Shown here: positions 40,749-49,998 of the stretch, one piece after another
How the letters are laid out: each line of letters opens with the position of its first letter
How positions within the stretch are numbered: the first letter of the stretch is position 1
Source of the DNA: JARRNE01 sp963824085
GTDB taxonomy: Bacteria > Pseudomonadota > Gammaproteobacteria > Chromatiales > Chromatiaceae
Assembly: GCA_963824085.1 (NCBI GenBank)
Contig: CAWGNT010000019.1
Location: forward strand, 75,174-139,173
Direction of reading: 5' to 3'
Length of the DNA stretch: 64,000 nt
Position numbers and translations under genes: made by a program
The notes under the pieces: generated by a model
What the model was told of the DNA's origin: nothing
Database searches by the model: none
Seen by the model: only the letters and a program-made list of their open reading frames with translations

Positions 40749-41065
40749 CGTCTCGCAAGGCCCTTTGTGATTTGCAGGCTCCGTCTCGTGCCTGCCGGCG
40801 GATTGACTCGGGCCAGATCCGGTCGGCAGGTCCGCAACTTGCTAGCAATGGAAATGCCAGAGGTACGCGCGCAGGAGTACGGGGCCGCCGCGGACGTGCG
40901 AGCTTAGCCGGGGCGAAGCCGAAGACCCTGCCTGCTGCCTCACGAACATCTCACGGTCAGCCGCGCCGCATGCACAGCTGCGAGCGAGGTGGCTTTGACT
41001 ACCATCAATTCGGGTCTTTCCTTGGAATGGAACAATTGGACAACTGTCAGCGTTCACTCAGCGCA
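40749..41065. other. Divergent intergenic region
   Basis: It separates the membrane protein gene (minus) from the CBS/HPP pair (plus), so it must hold two promoters. No clear boxes or repeats were found. An in-frame ATG at 41027 could extend the CBS protein by 13 residues. Confidence 0.35.
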
Positions 41066-41698
41066 ATGGACGAAAACGAGACAACCACTCCCCCCACCCC
41101 AGGCTCCGGCGCGGACGAGCTGCCCGAGCTCGAGCTGTCCGACGCGGACATCCTGGACGCGATGCGGCACATCCCGGGCTACATTGACATTACCACGGAG
41201 GACTTTCGCGCCCTTTACCACCTGGCTCACACCCACGCGATCCAACGCCTGTTCGGCGCCGTGCAGGCCGAGCGGCTGATGCGCGTTGGGATCGAGCCGC
41301 TGGGACCAGATATGCGACTTGACGAGGCGGCTCGCTCCCTCGCCCGCCAGGGACTCAAGAGTCTTCCGGTGGTGGACGCCGACAATAGGGTGATCGGGAT
41401 GCTGACGGAAACGGACTTTCTGCGCCGACTGCGTGCCGACACCTTCCTGGAGCTGCTGCTACGCCTGATCCAGGACACGGCCGGATTCACTCACCGCTGC
41501 CACGAGACGCCGGTACGCGCCGCTATGACGGCTCCGGCCGTGACCGTCCGGGGAGGGGCGCGGTTCGCGGAGATCATCGCGGCCTTCCATGCGCATGAGG
41601 GACGCGGCATGGCCGTGGTGGATGATGGCGACAAGCTGCGGGGACTTCTGCTGCGCAAGGACTTCCTGGCGGCGTTCCACCTGGAGGACCTCCTGTGA
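41066..41698 (+). CDS. CBS-domain protein paired with HPP permease
   Basis: 210 residues. After an acidic N-terminal region (DADILDAMRHIPGYIDITTE), a two-unit CBS module follows: GPDMRLDEAARSLARQGLKS with VVDADNRVIGMLTETDFL, and APAVTVRGGARFAEIIAAF with MAVVDDGDKLRGLLLRKD. Its stop overlaps the GTG start of the HPP gene. HPP proteins elsewhere are often fused to CBS domains, so this is probably a split version of an HPP-CBS transporter. Confidence 0.75.
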   Translation: MDENETTTPPTPGSGADELPELELSDADILDAMRHIPGYIDITTEDFRALYHLAHTHAIQRLFGAVQAERLMRVGIEPLGPDMRLDEAARSLARQGLKSLPVVDADNRVIGMLTETDFLRRLRADTFLELLLRLIQDTAGFTHRCHETPVRAAMTAPAVTVRGGARFAEIIAAFHAHEGRGMAVVDDGDKLRGLLLRKDFLAAFHLEDLL

Positions 41699-42243
41699 GC
41701 ATCCAGGGCTACTTCCGCAAGATGCGCGGGAGCACTCGCGGGAGCCCCCCGCGAGTGAGCGGCAGCGAGATTGCCTGGTCCTGGATCGGCGCATTCCTCG
41801 GCATCGCCGCGGTCGCCTGGGTGCATCGGCTGTTCTTAGAGGGCGGGGATCTCACCCTGATCATCGGATCGTTCGGCGCCTCGGCAGTACTGGTGTACGG
41901 CGCCATACGGAGCCCACTCGCGCAGCCCCGAAATCTGGTTGGCGGACACTTGGTCTCCGCCGTGGTCGGCGTCGCAAGCTGGAAGCTCCTGCAGCACGAT
42001 CCCTGGCTCGCTCAGGCCGTGGCGGTCGCGACTGCGATCGCCCTCATGCATGCCACTAAGACGCTGCACCCTCCGGGCGGGGCGACGGCGCTGATCGCCG
42101 TCATCGGCTCCAAGCAGATCCACGACTTGGGCTTCTTCTACTGCCTGGTTCCCGCCACCCTGGGTCCGCTCATCCTGCTTGTCGTGGCCCTGCTGGTGAA
42201 CAACATCCCCAAGACCCGCCGCTACCCCGAGGTCTGGTTCTGA
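41695..42243 (+). CDS. HPP family integral membrane protein
   Basis: 182 residues starting at GTG. It has four to five TM helices. The family's namesake motif appears in ALMHATKTLHPPGGATALIA, preceded by IIGSFGASAVLVYGAIRSPL and AQPRNLVGGHLVSAVVG. Some HPP proteins, such as cyanobacterial NIT1, transport nitrite; the substrate here is not defined. Overlap of 4 bases with the CBS gene implies a functional pair. Confidence 0.82.
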   Translation: MSIQGYFRKMRGSTRGSPPRVSGSEIAWSWIGAFLGIAAVAWVHRLFLEGGDLTLIIGSFGASAVLVYGAIRSPLAQPRNLVGGHLVSAVVGVASWKLLQHDPWLAQAVAVATAIALMHATKTLHPPGGATALIAVIGSKQIHDLGFFYCLVPATLGPLILLVVALLVNNIPKTRRYPEVWF

Positions 42244-42375
42244 GCAGTCTCCGCGAACCTGAGCGGAAGCCCCGAGCTCCGGGCTTTTCGTCCTTGGCAG
42301 CCGCACCGCCGTGGTGGATAACCCCCTACGCCGGGCAAATGCACCAGCCGTCCCCGTCTGGCTGCTGGCGTGAGA

Positions 42376-43602
42376 TCAACGTCTGGACCCGACGACCCGC
42401 TGCAGGGCCACCGGCGTGAGCAAGGTCGTGACAAGTGCCATCAGGACGACCGCCGAGAACATATAGCGCACCACGTCCGGCGCCGGGTCGGGATGATTGA
42501 ACAGCCCGGCCCTCAACGCGATATCCGCCACGATCAGCTCGACAGCCCCGCGGGAGCTCATCCCAACACCGACACCGAGGGACTCCCGCGCGCCGAGCCC
42601 TGACCAATAGGCCGGAAGGCCCGCTCCGACCAATTTGCCGGCGAAGGCCGCGGCAATTATCAGGACCACGAAGACGGGGATGTGCACCGCGGCCGCCGTA
42701 TCCAAGTGAAGCCCGATGGAGGCAAAGAACAGCGGTGCAAGGAAGCCTGTGGTGAAGGTGCTCAGCCGCTCCCTCAGCGCGCGGTACACATCCGCGTCGA
42801 TCGTCTGGTGGACGAAAAAGAGTCCGGCGACAAAGGCCCCGAGGATGAAATGGATGCCGAGTGCCTCGGCGATCAGGGCGTACGTCAACGCCGCGATCAA
42901 TAAGGCGCTGAACTCGAGCTCCTCTGCGTAAGAACGTCTGATCAGTCGCCCCAACCTTGGAAACAGGTACCATCCGACCAGACCCGTAATGGCGAAGAAC
43001 GCCGCGATCCGCCCCAGGATGAGGCCTAAGGAGGAGAGGTCCGGCAAGTCCCCAGTCTTGATCACGGCAGTCAGAACCGCCAGCAAGATCAGGCTGAGCA
43101 CGTCGTCGAACACTGCAGCCGAGACGATCGTCTGGCCGATGCGGGTCTTGAGGTGTCCCAGCTCCATAAGGACCTTCACGGAGACGGGCACCGCCGTAAT
43201 TGCGAGTGCGGTCGCAAGGAACAGGCTCTGGGCCATCCGGAAATCGGACGCGGGAATAAAGATCCAGCCGAGCGCGAATCCGCCTAAGAGCGGAACCACC
43301 ATGCCGCCCAGAGCGACCCCCAGCGCGGACCGTGAGCTCGCGGCGAGCTCACGGGGGTGCATCTCGACGCCGGCGAGCAGCATGAGGAAGAAGATGGCGA
43401 GGTCGGTAAGCGAGACGAACACCTCATTCGACGGCAAGGACGCGAGTACCGGCAGGCTGCCGGAGAAGTGGTGAGCCACCAGTCCCAAGACGATCCCAGA
43501 GAGCAGCTCGCCGACCAAGGCGGGCTGCCGCAAACGCACGGCGATCTCTCCGCAGAGCCGCGTGACGAGTAGTAGGATCAAGAGGATGTACAGCAGCTGC
43601 AA
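42376..43602 (-). CDS. CPA2 (Kef-type) cation/proton antiporter
   Basis: 408 residues with about 12 TM helices. Family landmarks include the N-terminal RQPALVGELLSGIVLG, the ion-binding region AAVFDDVLSLILLAVLTA, IHFILGAFVAGLFF and GVGVGMSSRGAVELIVADIA. There is no C-terminal TrkA-N domain, so it is the membrane core only. It exchanges K+ or Na+ for protons across the inner membrane. Intact, with no shift; it stands alone on the minus strand. Confidence 0.85.
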   Translation of the reverse strand: MQLLYILLILLLVTRLCGEIAVRLRQPALVGELLSGIVLGLVAHHFSGSLPVLASLPSNEVFVSLTDLAIFFLMLLAGVEMHPRELAASSRSALGVALGGMVVPLLGGFALGWIFIPASDFRMAQSLFLATALAITAVPVSVKVLMELGHLKTRIGQTIVSAAVFDDVLSLILLAVLTAVIKTGDLPDLSSLGLILGRIAAFFAITGLVGWYLFPRLGRLIRRSYAEELEFSALLIAALTYALIAEALGIHFILGAFVAGLFFVHQTIDADVYRALRERLSTFTTGFLAPLFFASIGLHLDTAAAVHIPVFVVLIIAAAFAGKLVGAGLPAYWSGLGARESLGVGVGMSSRGAVELIVADIALRAGLFNHPDPAPDVVRYMFSAVVLMALVTTLLTPVALQRVVGSRR

Positions 43603-43781
43603 CAGTAGCCTCCTGGTCGGTGGTCCCTATGGCCGAACCCGTCTACGATGGGCGCAGGCTCCGTGCCAGCCGAGTTGCTGCCGCTCTTTTCAATGTCCCT
43701 CTGGTCCAGAGGCGAAAGGCCCGGGTGAGCTCGGTGTAGAGTTTGCGCTCCTTGCCGGCATGCGGGAGCAGGTGCACCTCA

Positions 43782-44921
43782 ATGAAAATCTTCCTGTGCG
43801 ATGCCTGCGGGCAGCCCATCTTCTTCGAGAATGTGCAGTGTACCCAATGCGGACACACGCTCGGGTATCTGCCGGACCGCAGTCGGCTAAGCGCCATCGA
43901 GAAGGACGGAGAAGGGTTTTGGCGCCCCCTTGCGCCGGACGCCGGAGGGAGGTCCTACCGCATGTGCGCCAACTACGCCGCAGAGTCGACCTGCAACTGG
44001 ATGATCCCGTCCGAGCACGAAGGGGCGTACTGCCAGGCCTGCCGCCTGAACCAGACAATCCCTGACCTCAGCCGACGGGAGAATCGGGTTCTCTGGGGAC
44101 GCCTGGAGAGCGCCAAACGGCGTCTGATTTACAGCCTGCTGCGGCTCGGACTGCCCCTCGCCGGGAAGGGCGAAGACAAAGACGGTGGGCTCGCCTTTGC
44201 ATTTCTGGCCGATCCGGACCCGCCCTTTCGCGAAACCGACCGGATCGTGACCGGACACGCCGGCGGCCTAATCACCATCAATATCGCGGAGGCCGACGAC
44301 GCCGTCCGTGAGCGCATGCGACAGAGCATGGCCGAGCCCTACCGCACCATCCTCGGCCACCTGCGCCACGAGAGCGGACACTACTACTGGCAACGGCTCG
44401 TGTCCGAGACTCCCTGGCACACCCGTTTTCGCAGCCTGTTCGGCGACGAGACCACGGATTATGCACGCTCGCTCCAGCGGCACTATGACCAGGGCCCGCC
44501 GGCGGACTGGCCGACCCGCTTTATCAGCGGCTATGCCAGCAGCCACCCATGGGAAGATTGGGCGGAGACCTGGGCGCACTACCTGCACATCGTGGACACA
44601 CTCGAGACCGCCTATCAGTTCGGGCTGCGCGTAGCGCCTCGCTCCGCTCCGAATGACTCCCTATCCGCGGAGCCCGCGTTCGATCCGTACGAGAGCGAGG
44701 TGCTCGACCCGCTCATGGACCACTGGCTGCCGCTCACCTACGCCGTCAACAGCCTGAACCGCAGTATGGGACAGCGGGATCTATATCCGTTCGTGCTCCC
44801 CGCCCCCGGCGTGGAAAAGCTCGACCTGGTGCACCAGGTCATCAGAGGGGCCCGCTCGTCCACAGAGTCCTCCCGACGCCCGCCAGCCGCGCCCGACACC
44901 GATCAGGAGACCGATCGCTAA
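43782..44921 (+). CDS. Zinc-ribbon putative metallopeptidase
   Basis: 379 residues. The N-terminus is a double zinc ribbon (FLCDACGQPIFFE, CTQCGHTLGYLPD, and later CQACRLNQTIPDLS). The central part carries a HExxH site in RHESGHYYWQRLV with a downstream ETWAHYLHIVDTLETA that offers a third ligand. This matches the widespread putative zinc-binding peptidase family (Peptidase_Mx type). It lacks a signal peptide. The ATG at 43782 directly precedes the first Cys pair. Confidence 0.78.
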   Translation: MKIFLCDACGQPIFFENVQCTQCGHTLGYLPDRSRLSAIEKDGEGFWRPLAPDAGGRSYRMCANYAAESTCNWMIPSEHEGAYCQACRLNQTIPDLSRRENRVLWGRLESAKRRLIYSLLRLGLPLAGKGEDKDGGLAFAFLADPDPPFRETDRIVTGHAGGLITINIAEADDAVRERMRQSMAEPYRTILGHLRHESGHYYWQRLVSETPWHTRFRSLFGDETTDYARSLQRHYDQGPPADWPTRFISGYASSHPWEDWAETWAHYLHIVDTLETAYQFGLRVAPRSAPNDSLSAEPAFDPYESEVLDPLMDHWLPLTYAVNSLNRSMGQRDLYPFVLPAPGVEKLDLVHQVIRGARSSTESSRRPPAAPDTDQETDR

Positions 44922-45092
44922 GGCGGCTCCGAGGTGATAGAAGGTCTGTTGTTCGTCGAGCACGGCTAGCGTTTGGGGATGATCAGGACGGACCCTAATG
45001 GTCTTGAAGCAAAGCGGAAGCCGGGTGCTGTCTGGCCCAAAGATTGCGTGCTATACCAACAGTGGGGACACATGCGTAGGGAGGCGACATCG

Positions 45093-45842
45093 ATGAAGGC
45101 TGCGGCGGAGATACCCATGGGAACGTCCAATGACACCCTGTTCCAGACCCTCAGTAAGCACATACGCGCAGCATGGGAGCAGGACAGTGCGGTGAATACC
45201 GAGCGCGACGCCCTGGATGTGGTTGCCGGCGATCCGCCGGCTGTCAGCGGCGAGGTGGCGGACGTGATGGTCAAACGCCGGGCGGCCCGCCTGGCCCGAG
45301 AGGCCGCACCGGGAAGAGAGGTGGCCGACCACATCCTGCTCCATGCCGATCCCCCGGTAGCCGATGCCTTATTGGCACGCCGAGCGCTTGACCTCATTTC
45401 GCGCCACCGGGCCTTTCTCTACATCTCGGTCACCCCGTGGGAGCCGACTGCGTCATCGGACCTGGCGGACTGGATTGGCGTCGAGGTCCAAGCAGGCAAG
45501 ATCGTGCTGCACGGTCGCGTCAACACCCTGACACATCGGCGACTGGCGGAAGTGCTCGCGTGGCGGCTGCCAGGCTGTCGCGACGTGCTGAACCTCCTCC
45601 ACGTCGAGCCTCCCCAACAGGACAATGACGGTGAGATCACCGATGCGGCGGAGCAAGCGCTGCGTACCGTACTGGGCCCGAGCGCCGAGCGGGTAAGGGT
45701 AACGACCCGCCTCCAGAGAGTGACCTTGAGCGGGGTGGTGGACAATGCCTCTCGGCATCATCTGGCCCTCGAGGTGTGCTGGTCGATCCCCGGGGTTCAC
45801 TGGGTCGAAGACAAGCTGTCCGTTCCACATGCGCGTATCTGA
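45093..45842 (+). CDS. BON-domain protein
   Basis: About 249 residues. Three BON-like units are visible: VMVKRRAARLAREAAPG, ADWIGVEVQAGKIVLHGRVN with HRRLAEVLAWRLPGCRDVLN, and VRVTTRLQRVTLSGVVDNAS with VCWSIPGVHWVEDKL. The start ATG at 45093 has GGGAGG upstream; an in-frame ATG at 45072 is also possible. The last unit resembles that of the BON protein at 24797 (CWFVPTV versus CWSIPGV), so the two are probably paralogues. Confidence 0.65.
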   Translation: MKAAAEIPMGTSNDTLFQTLSKHIRAAWEQDSAVNTERDALDVVAGDPPAVSGEVADVMVKRRAARLAREAAPGREVADHILLHADPPVADALLARRALDLISRHRAFLYISVTPWEPTASSDLADWIGVEVQAGKIVLHGRVNTLTHRRLAEVLAWRLPGCRDVLNLLHVEPPQQDNDGEITDAAEQALRTVLGPSAERVRVTTRLQRVTLSGVVDNASRHHLALEVCWSIPGVHWVEDKLSVPHARI

Positions 45843-45928
45843 GAGCCGTATATCTGCCGAACCGCGTTGCAGCATCTGAAGGTGTTGGCACGCTAAGCGG
45901 TTCAAATGCTTTCTCTTAAGGACGAGCC

Positions 45929-46216
45929 ATGGACACCCTACCCCACGATCACAGACGCGCGCTTCTGGCTTTCTACGACGCCGGCGACCATGCCGAAGCG
46001 GCACTGCGGGAGATCATCGAGCGCGACTTCCCCCTCGACCGGATATCCCTCCTCGGAAAGGCTAGCGCCTCCGGGGACGACCCCTTGGGCGTCTACCATG
46101 CCGTGATCGGCTATGCACTAACCGCCATCGTGCCCTGGCTGGCCTATGCGAGCTGGCACGCCTATCGCGACACCCTGGTCCCCAACCGGCAGCACTTATC
46201 GGCCGTAGGACCGTAG
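45929..46216 (+). CDS. Short membrane-associated protein, possibly internally deleted
   Basis: 95 residues. The N-terminal half (LLAFYDAGDHAEAALREIIE, LDRISLLGKASASGDDPLGV) looks like the soluble domain of the small membrane stress proteins elsewhere in the window. Directly after it a single hydrophobic stretch (YALTAIVPWLAYASWHAY) and a tail follow, without the Gly-rich double TM seen in those proteins. An internal in-frame deletion is suspected. Confidence 0.5.
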   Translation: MDTLPHDHRRALLAFYDAGDHAEAALREIIERDFPLDRISLLGKASASGDDPLGVYHAVIGYALTAIVPWLAYASWHAYRDTLVPNRQHLSAVGP

Positions 46217-46316
46217 ACTGAGCCCAGTGCCGGCGGCGGCAAGCACACTCGAGTCACTCGCCCCGCTGGCTTGCGCCAAGAAGTCGCACACGCTTCAAGC
46301 AAGACCGAAACACACC

Positions 46317-46811
46317 ATGCATCGGATATGGCGACAAACCCCGGACGGTAGACCGGCAGCGACCGATGTCTCCCGCCACCGCAACCCGGAGGCGCTGGAA
46401 AGGCGCAGCGATAACCTGCCAGTGGTGGAGCTGGAGCCGTTCGTTGACGGCTGTCTCACCATGTTGCCGGAGCGCTCGCGCGACAGCGGCGAGCGCATGG
46501 GATTCTTCTTGTTCCTTCTCGGGGCCGCAGACCGTTTCTGGGAGCTCAACGGCTTGGACGACAAGCGCTTTCCGGCGTATGCGGAAAGCTTGTTGCGGCG
46601 GCTCGATGTTCCCGCGGAAACCGCCGCCACCATCGCCGCGGACCTGTCTCTTCTGCCCAAGGACGGACCGGTGGGTGAGGCCATGGTCCACGGGGGAGAG
46701 ACCCTCGATGAATGGATCGCCGGCGGCGACCCGAACATTCCGTTGCGCGTGAAGGAGCTCATGCCCCGTTGGCGGCAAACTGAATGGCGCAATGGCGAGG
46801 CACTCTCGTAA
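46317..46811 (+). CDS. Conserved hypothetical protein
   Basis: 164 residues, soluble and helical. Notable segments are VVELEPFVDGCLTMLPERS, GFFLFLLGAADRFWELNGLD and AAMVHGGETLDEWIAG-like text near the end, finishing LMPRWRQTEWRNGEAL. No known family recognised. It is followed by the SpoIIAA-like gene after 28 bases, suggesting one operon. The ATG at 46317 starts the well-formed part. Confidence 0.5.
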   Translation: MHRIWRQTPDGRPAATDVSRHRNPEALERRSDNLPVVELEPFVDGCLTMLPERSRDSGERMGFFLFLLGAADRFWELNGLDDKRFPAYAESLLRRLDVPAETAATIAADLSLLPKDGPVGEAMVHGGETLDEWIAGGDPNIPLRVKELMPRWRQTEWRNGEALS

Positions 46812-46839
46812 CGTGCGAGGACCGAAGAGGAGAGAGTCG

Positions 46840-47199
46840 ATGATCGAGGTAATCCCCACCGGCCCGGACGACCGGGTGCTGGGGCTGCGCATTAACGGGG
46901 CAATTGAGCGAGCCGACGTCGAAACGGCGGGCGCCGCCCTGGAAGAGAAGCTTACGCGTCACAAAAGGGTGCGTATCTACACTGAGATCGTGGATCCGAG
47001 CACGGTCTCGCCGTTGGCCGTCGTTGAGAATCTGAAGCTTGCGCTGCGCCACTTCCGCGACGTCGAGCGCCAGGCCATCGTTGCGGACGCGTTCTGGCTC
47101 GACCCATTTGCCGGTGCCGGAGATCTCATACCGGGTGTCCGGGTTAGGCATTTCTCCTGGATGGACAAGGGAGAGGCGCTTCGTTGGGTAAAGGGCTGA
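46840..47199 (+). CDS. SpoIIAA-like (STAS-fold) protein
   Basis: 119 residues. IEVIPTGPDDRVLGLRINGA opens the fold, followed by VRIYTEIVDPSTVSPLAVVE, RHFRDVERQAIVADAFWLDP and FSWMDKGEALRWVKG, the typical ending of the SpoIIAA-like family (PF11964 type). The function of this family is unclear, possibly lipid or regulator binding. ATG at 46840 has GAAGAGGAGAG upstream. Confidence 0.75.
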   Translation: MIEVIPTGPDDRVLGLRINGAIERADVETAGAALEEKLTRHKRVRIYTEIVDPSTVSPLAVVENLKLALRHFRDVERQAIVADAFWLDPFAGAGDLIPGVRVRHFSWMDKGEALRWVKG

Positions 47200-47432
47200 C
47201 TGAATCGTCTCGCCTCGCGGCTGAGAGCCGCCGATACTCATAGTAGCGTCACGCGGCATCCCTGACGCCGACACCCCGGTCGCCCGCATCCCAACCCCTC
47301 AGACTAGAGCCGAAAGGTTCCAGCCCATAGCCATGCGGTTGTTTCGGGCGCGCCGGCGCCGCTCTATTAGCATCGGCGTCGGAACGGCGCCCTCCGCTTC
47401 CATCTGTCGTCACCCGAGGCGAGAATGCCGCA

Positions 47433-48371
47433 ATGCACGGCCACGCTCACCACAACGGGGATCACCACCTAGACGCTGCGCTCGACTCGCGGCGCATCCT
47501 GACGCTCACGGTGGTCCTTACCTTCGGCTATGCGCTGGTGGAAGGCGTCGGCGGCTGGTGGGCCAGCTCTCTGGCACTCATGAGCGACGCCGGCCATATG
47601 GTTACGGACAGCGTCGCTCTCACCCTCGCCGCCGTGGCGGCCTCGCTCGCCCGGCGCCCGCCCTCGAAGCGGCACTCTTACGGATTAGGGCGCGTGGAAA
47701 CCCTGGCCGCCCTCTTCAACTCCCTGTTCATGGTCGTCGTAGTGGCTGCCATCAGTGCGGAGGCAGTCCAACGGCTGCTGCACCCACCGGAGGTGCGTGG
47801 GAGCATCGTCATATGGATCGCGCTCCTGGGCCTATTGGTCAACCTGGCAGCGGCCTCGCTGCTGATGAAGGGCCGCAGCAACATCAATGTCCGCGCCGCC
47901 CTTCTGCATGTGACAGGAGACCTCTTGGGGTCCGTTGCCGCACTCACCTCCGGGATCGTGATCCTCTACACGAACTGGACGCCGATCGATCCGCTGCTGT
48001 CCTTCTTCATCGTCGTGCTCATACTCATCTCCAGCTTACGGTTGCTGCGGGAGGTGCTGCACACCCTTCTAGAAGGCGTACCGCTGCATCTGGACCTGGA
48101 AGAGATCGGTCGGCAAATGGCGGGGGTGACAGGAGTGCTGTCCGTTCACGACCTCCACATCTGGTCGGTCTCCGCCGAGACGACCGCCCTCTCGGCCCAC
48201 ATCGTGATGCGCCGCATCGACGAGTGGGACCCTCTCCTTGCTCGCCTGCGCCAGCTCCTGTCGCAGCATTACGGCATCGAGCACGTGACACTGCAACCCG
48301 AACCCGTGGAGGTCGTCGTTCCATTCCCCGGCACGCCGGGGTCCCTGCCCGCAACTGGCGGTGGGCAGTAG
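47433..48371 (+). CDS. CDF-family cation efflux protein
   Basis: 312 residues with six TM helices and a His-rich N-terminus (MHGHAHHNGDHH). Metal-site residues are in LMSDAGHMVTDSVAL (HxxxD) and LLHVTGDLLGSVAAL. The C-terminal cytoplasmic ferredoxin-like domain is present (VTGVLSVHDLHIWSVSAETT). It exports Zn2+ or similar divalent metals by proton exchange, ZitB/CzcD-like. No regulator gene lies next to it. Confidence 0.88.
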   Translation: MHGHAHHNGDHHLDAALDSRRILTLTVVLTFGYALVEGVGGWWASSLALMSDAGHMVTDSVALTLAAVAASLARRPPSKRHSYGLGRVETLAALFNSLFMVVVVAAISAEAVQRLLHPPEVRGSIVIWIALLGLLVNLAAASLLMKGRSNINVRAALLHVTGDLLGSVAALTSGIVILYTNWTPIDPLLSFFIVVLILISSLRLLREVLHTLLEGVPLHLDLEEIGRQMAGVTGVLSVHDLHIWSVSAETTALSAHIVMRRIDEWDPLLARLRQLLSQHYGIEHVTLQPEPVEVVVPFPGTPGSLPATGGGQ

Positions 48372-48411
48372 TCGCGTTAGGTAAACTCGCGACGTCGTTT
48401 CGTTCCCGCCG

Positions 48412-48606
48412 TTACACTGCGAGCGAACCGCCCTTAGGGCCAAGGAGGAGCCAAAGGAGAAACCCGAGCAGGGGCAGCAACAGAATGACCACGACCCACA
48501 GCACCTTGCCGCCGGTGCCCGCACCACTCTGCAGCGTGCGTACTATCGCCCAAACGTCCAGGACCAGCAGGATCAGCCCCAATAGTCCGTTCACCTCGAG
48601 ATGCAT
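48412..48606 (-). CDS. Small membrane protein, PLD-nuclease N-terminal type
   Basis: 64 residues with two TM helices: LGLILLVLDVWAIVRTLQ and KVLWVVVILLLPLLGFLLWL, ending LGPKGGSLAV. This matches the PLDc_N family that also forms the N-terminus of cardiolipin synthases. Standalone versions are common and uncharacterised. Convergent with the CDF gene. Confidence 0.75.
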   Translation of the reverse strand: MHLEVNGLLGLILLVLDVWAIVRTLQSGAGTGGKVLWVVVILLLPLLGFLLWLLLGPKGGSLAV

Positions 48607-48705
48607 ATCAGTCCCCCTGCTCCGTGTCTTCGGGTTGCCGATGGGGTTCTAGCTGGGAATGCTCTTGGCTCGCAATGCGCCGTTGATCGGCGACCGCCGT
48701 TGGGG

Positions 48706-49338
48706 TCACGGGCTGGTAGCCTTTAGGTCATTCTTGACGCCGCGCACTCCGTAGAGCGACGAAGTGATCCTGTTTGCCAGCTGCCGCTGCGTCAAGTCCG
48801 GTACCTGACCCGAGAGCACTACCTGCCCCTGCCTCACGGTTACGGAGATGCCGTCGGCGTCAAGATCCCTGTGCCGCGCCAGGGTCTGCAGAACCCGGGC
48901 ACGCAGCGTGGAGTCTTTCGGCAGCGCCAGACGTTTTCCCGACGCCGCAGTGACCCCGGGCTCTACACGCAGACCGTTGACAACGCCGATCACGTCCTTG
49001 GTTCGTTCCGTAATCCGAACGGCACGCCGTCGCTCGGCGGGAGCTCGTACCACGCCCGCAAGACGCACCAGTCTGTCATGGACGCGAACCCGAATGTCGT
49101 AAGGGCCGAGCTCCTTGTCCCAGTCGAGGCTGTCGCTCACCTCTTGCTGAATCACGGCGTCAGCGGAGCCCGGGACATCCTGCGCACGGACTTGCAGCGG
49201 TGCAAGACTGCCAACAAGGAGCGCGACAAACAGCGTCCAATGAATCAGCCCATCCGCTCGTCGACATTCTCGGTGCCTTCGCCGGCGGCGCGTTGCCGGT
49301 CTATGATGCACCGCCGCGCTTCTCCGCAGGCTTTTCAT
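48706..49338 (-). CDS. Exported BON-domain protein
   Basis: 210 residues. A TM or signal segment (WTLFVALLVGSLAPLQVRA) is followed by two BON domains: VIQQEVSDSLDWDKELGPYD with VRVHDRLVRLAGVVRAPAE, and LARHRDLDADGISVTVRQGQ with VVLSGQVPDLTQRQLANRI. OsmY-like periplasmic stress protein. The start at 49338 overlaps the upstream gene by 38 bases, so the two are coupled. Confidence 0.7.
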   Translation of the reverse strand: MKSLRRSAAVHHRPATRRRRRHRECRRADGLIHWTLFVALLVGSLAPLQVRAQDVPGSADAVIQQEVSDSLDWDKELGPYDIRVRVHDRLVRLAGVVRAPAERRRAVRITERTKDVIGVVNGLRVEPGVTAASGKRLALPKDSTLRARVLQTLARHRDLDADGISVTVRQGQVVLSGQVPDLTQRQLANRITSSLYGVRGVKNDLKATSP

Positions 49339-49564
49339 AGTGGCGGCTGACTTCGGGGTCCTCTTCCTTTGCGCGCTCCTTGCCCGCTCGCTCCCTGGCT
49401 TCCGCCTCTTGCGGGTCCTGACCGTCGGCCTTCCGGGCAGCGTCTGGGACATGGCCCGAGCGCACGTACTCGCGCGTATCGGCGTTGTACCGCTCCGCGG
49501 CATCCCGATTTCCTTCACCCTGAGTATCAGGCGCCTCTGGAACTTTGGACTCTTGGCTCATCAT
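49301..49564 (-). CDS. Small hydrophilic protein
   Basis: 87 residues, almost wholly charged and polar (NRDAAERYNADTREYVRSGH, EAEARERAGKERAKEEDPEV). It resembles disordered stress-type hydrophilins. It begins just before and overlaps the exported BON gene. Upstream, 49565-49998 (434 bases) shows only implausible frames; no gene is supported there. Confidence 0.5.
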   Translation of the reverse strand: MMSQESKVPEAPDTQGEGNRDAAERYNADTREYVRSGHVPDAARKADGQDPQEAEARERAGKERAKEEDPEVSRHYEKPAEKRGGAS

Positions 49565-49998
49565 CGCACCTCCGTTACAGCCATTGGCGGAAGAATATGT
49601 ACCGCATTACGCACTGTCTCCGCTCGCCCGCTAACCGGTCCGTCCGTCTTGCGCGTTCGTCGCACACCCGAATGGAAGGCAGGCGCCGTGCCACCCGATT
49701 TTACGTGACCCCTGTCAGTGCAATGGACGTAAATGCGGGGCTGGCGGCCGCAAACGTGCGTGGCACGCCAGGCTGGTGGTCCGACCACCGAAATAGTGGC
49801 CGCAACGCGGTGTGTGCTGATCGATGGAAGAACTCCGCAGTTTCTTGCGGCTCGGCGGCAAAATCGCCTGACTCGGGAAGAAGGCAACTCGGAAGTCGCC
49901 GGGGGCAAATGCACCCCCGGAGGTCCGTTTGCCCCGCCCGCCCCCCGGTGTTGCCACCGGTTGAGCTCGAATGGTCGTCCTCGACGACCGGCAGCGGG

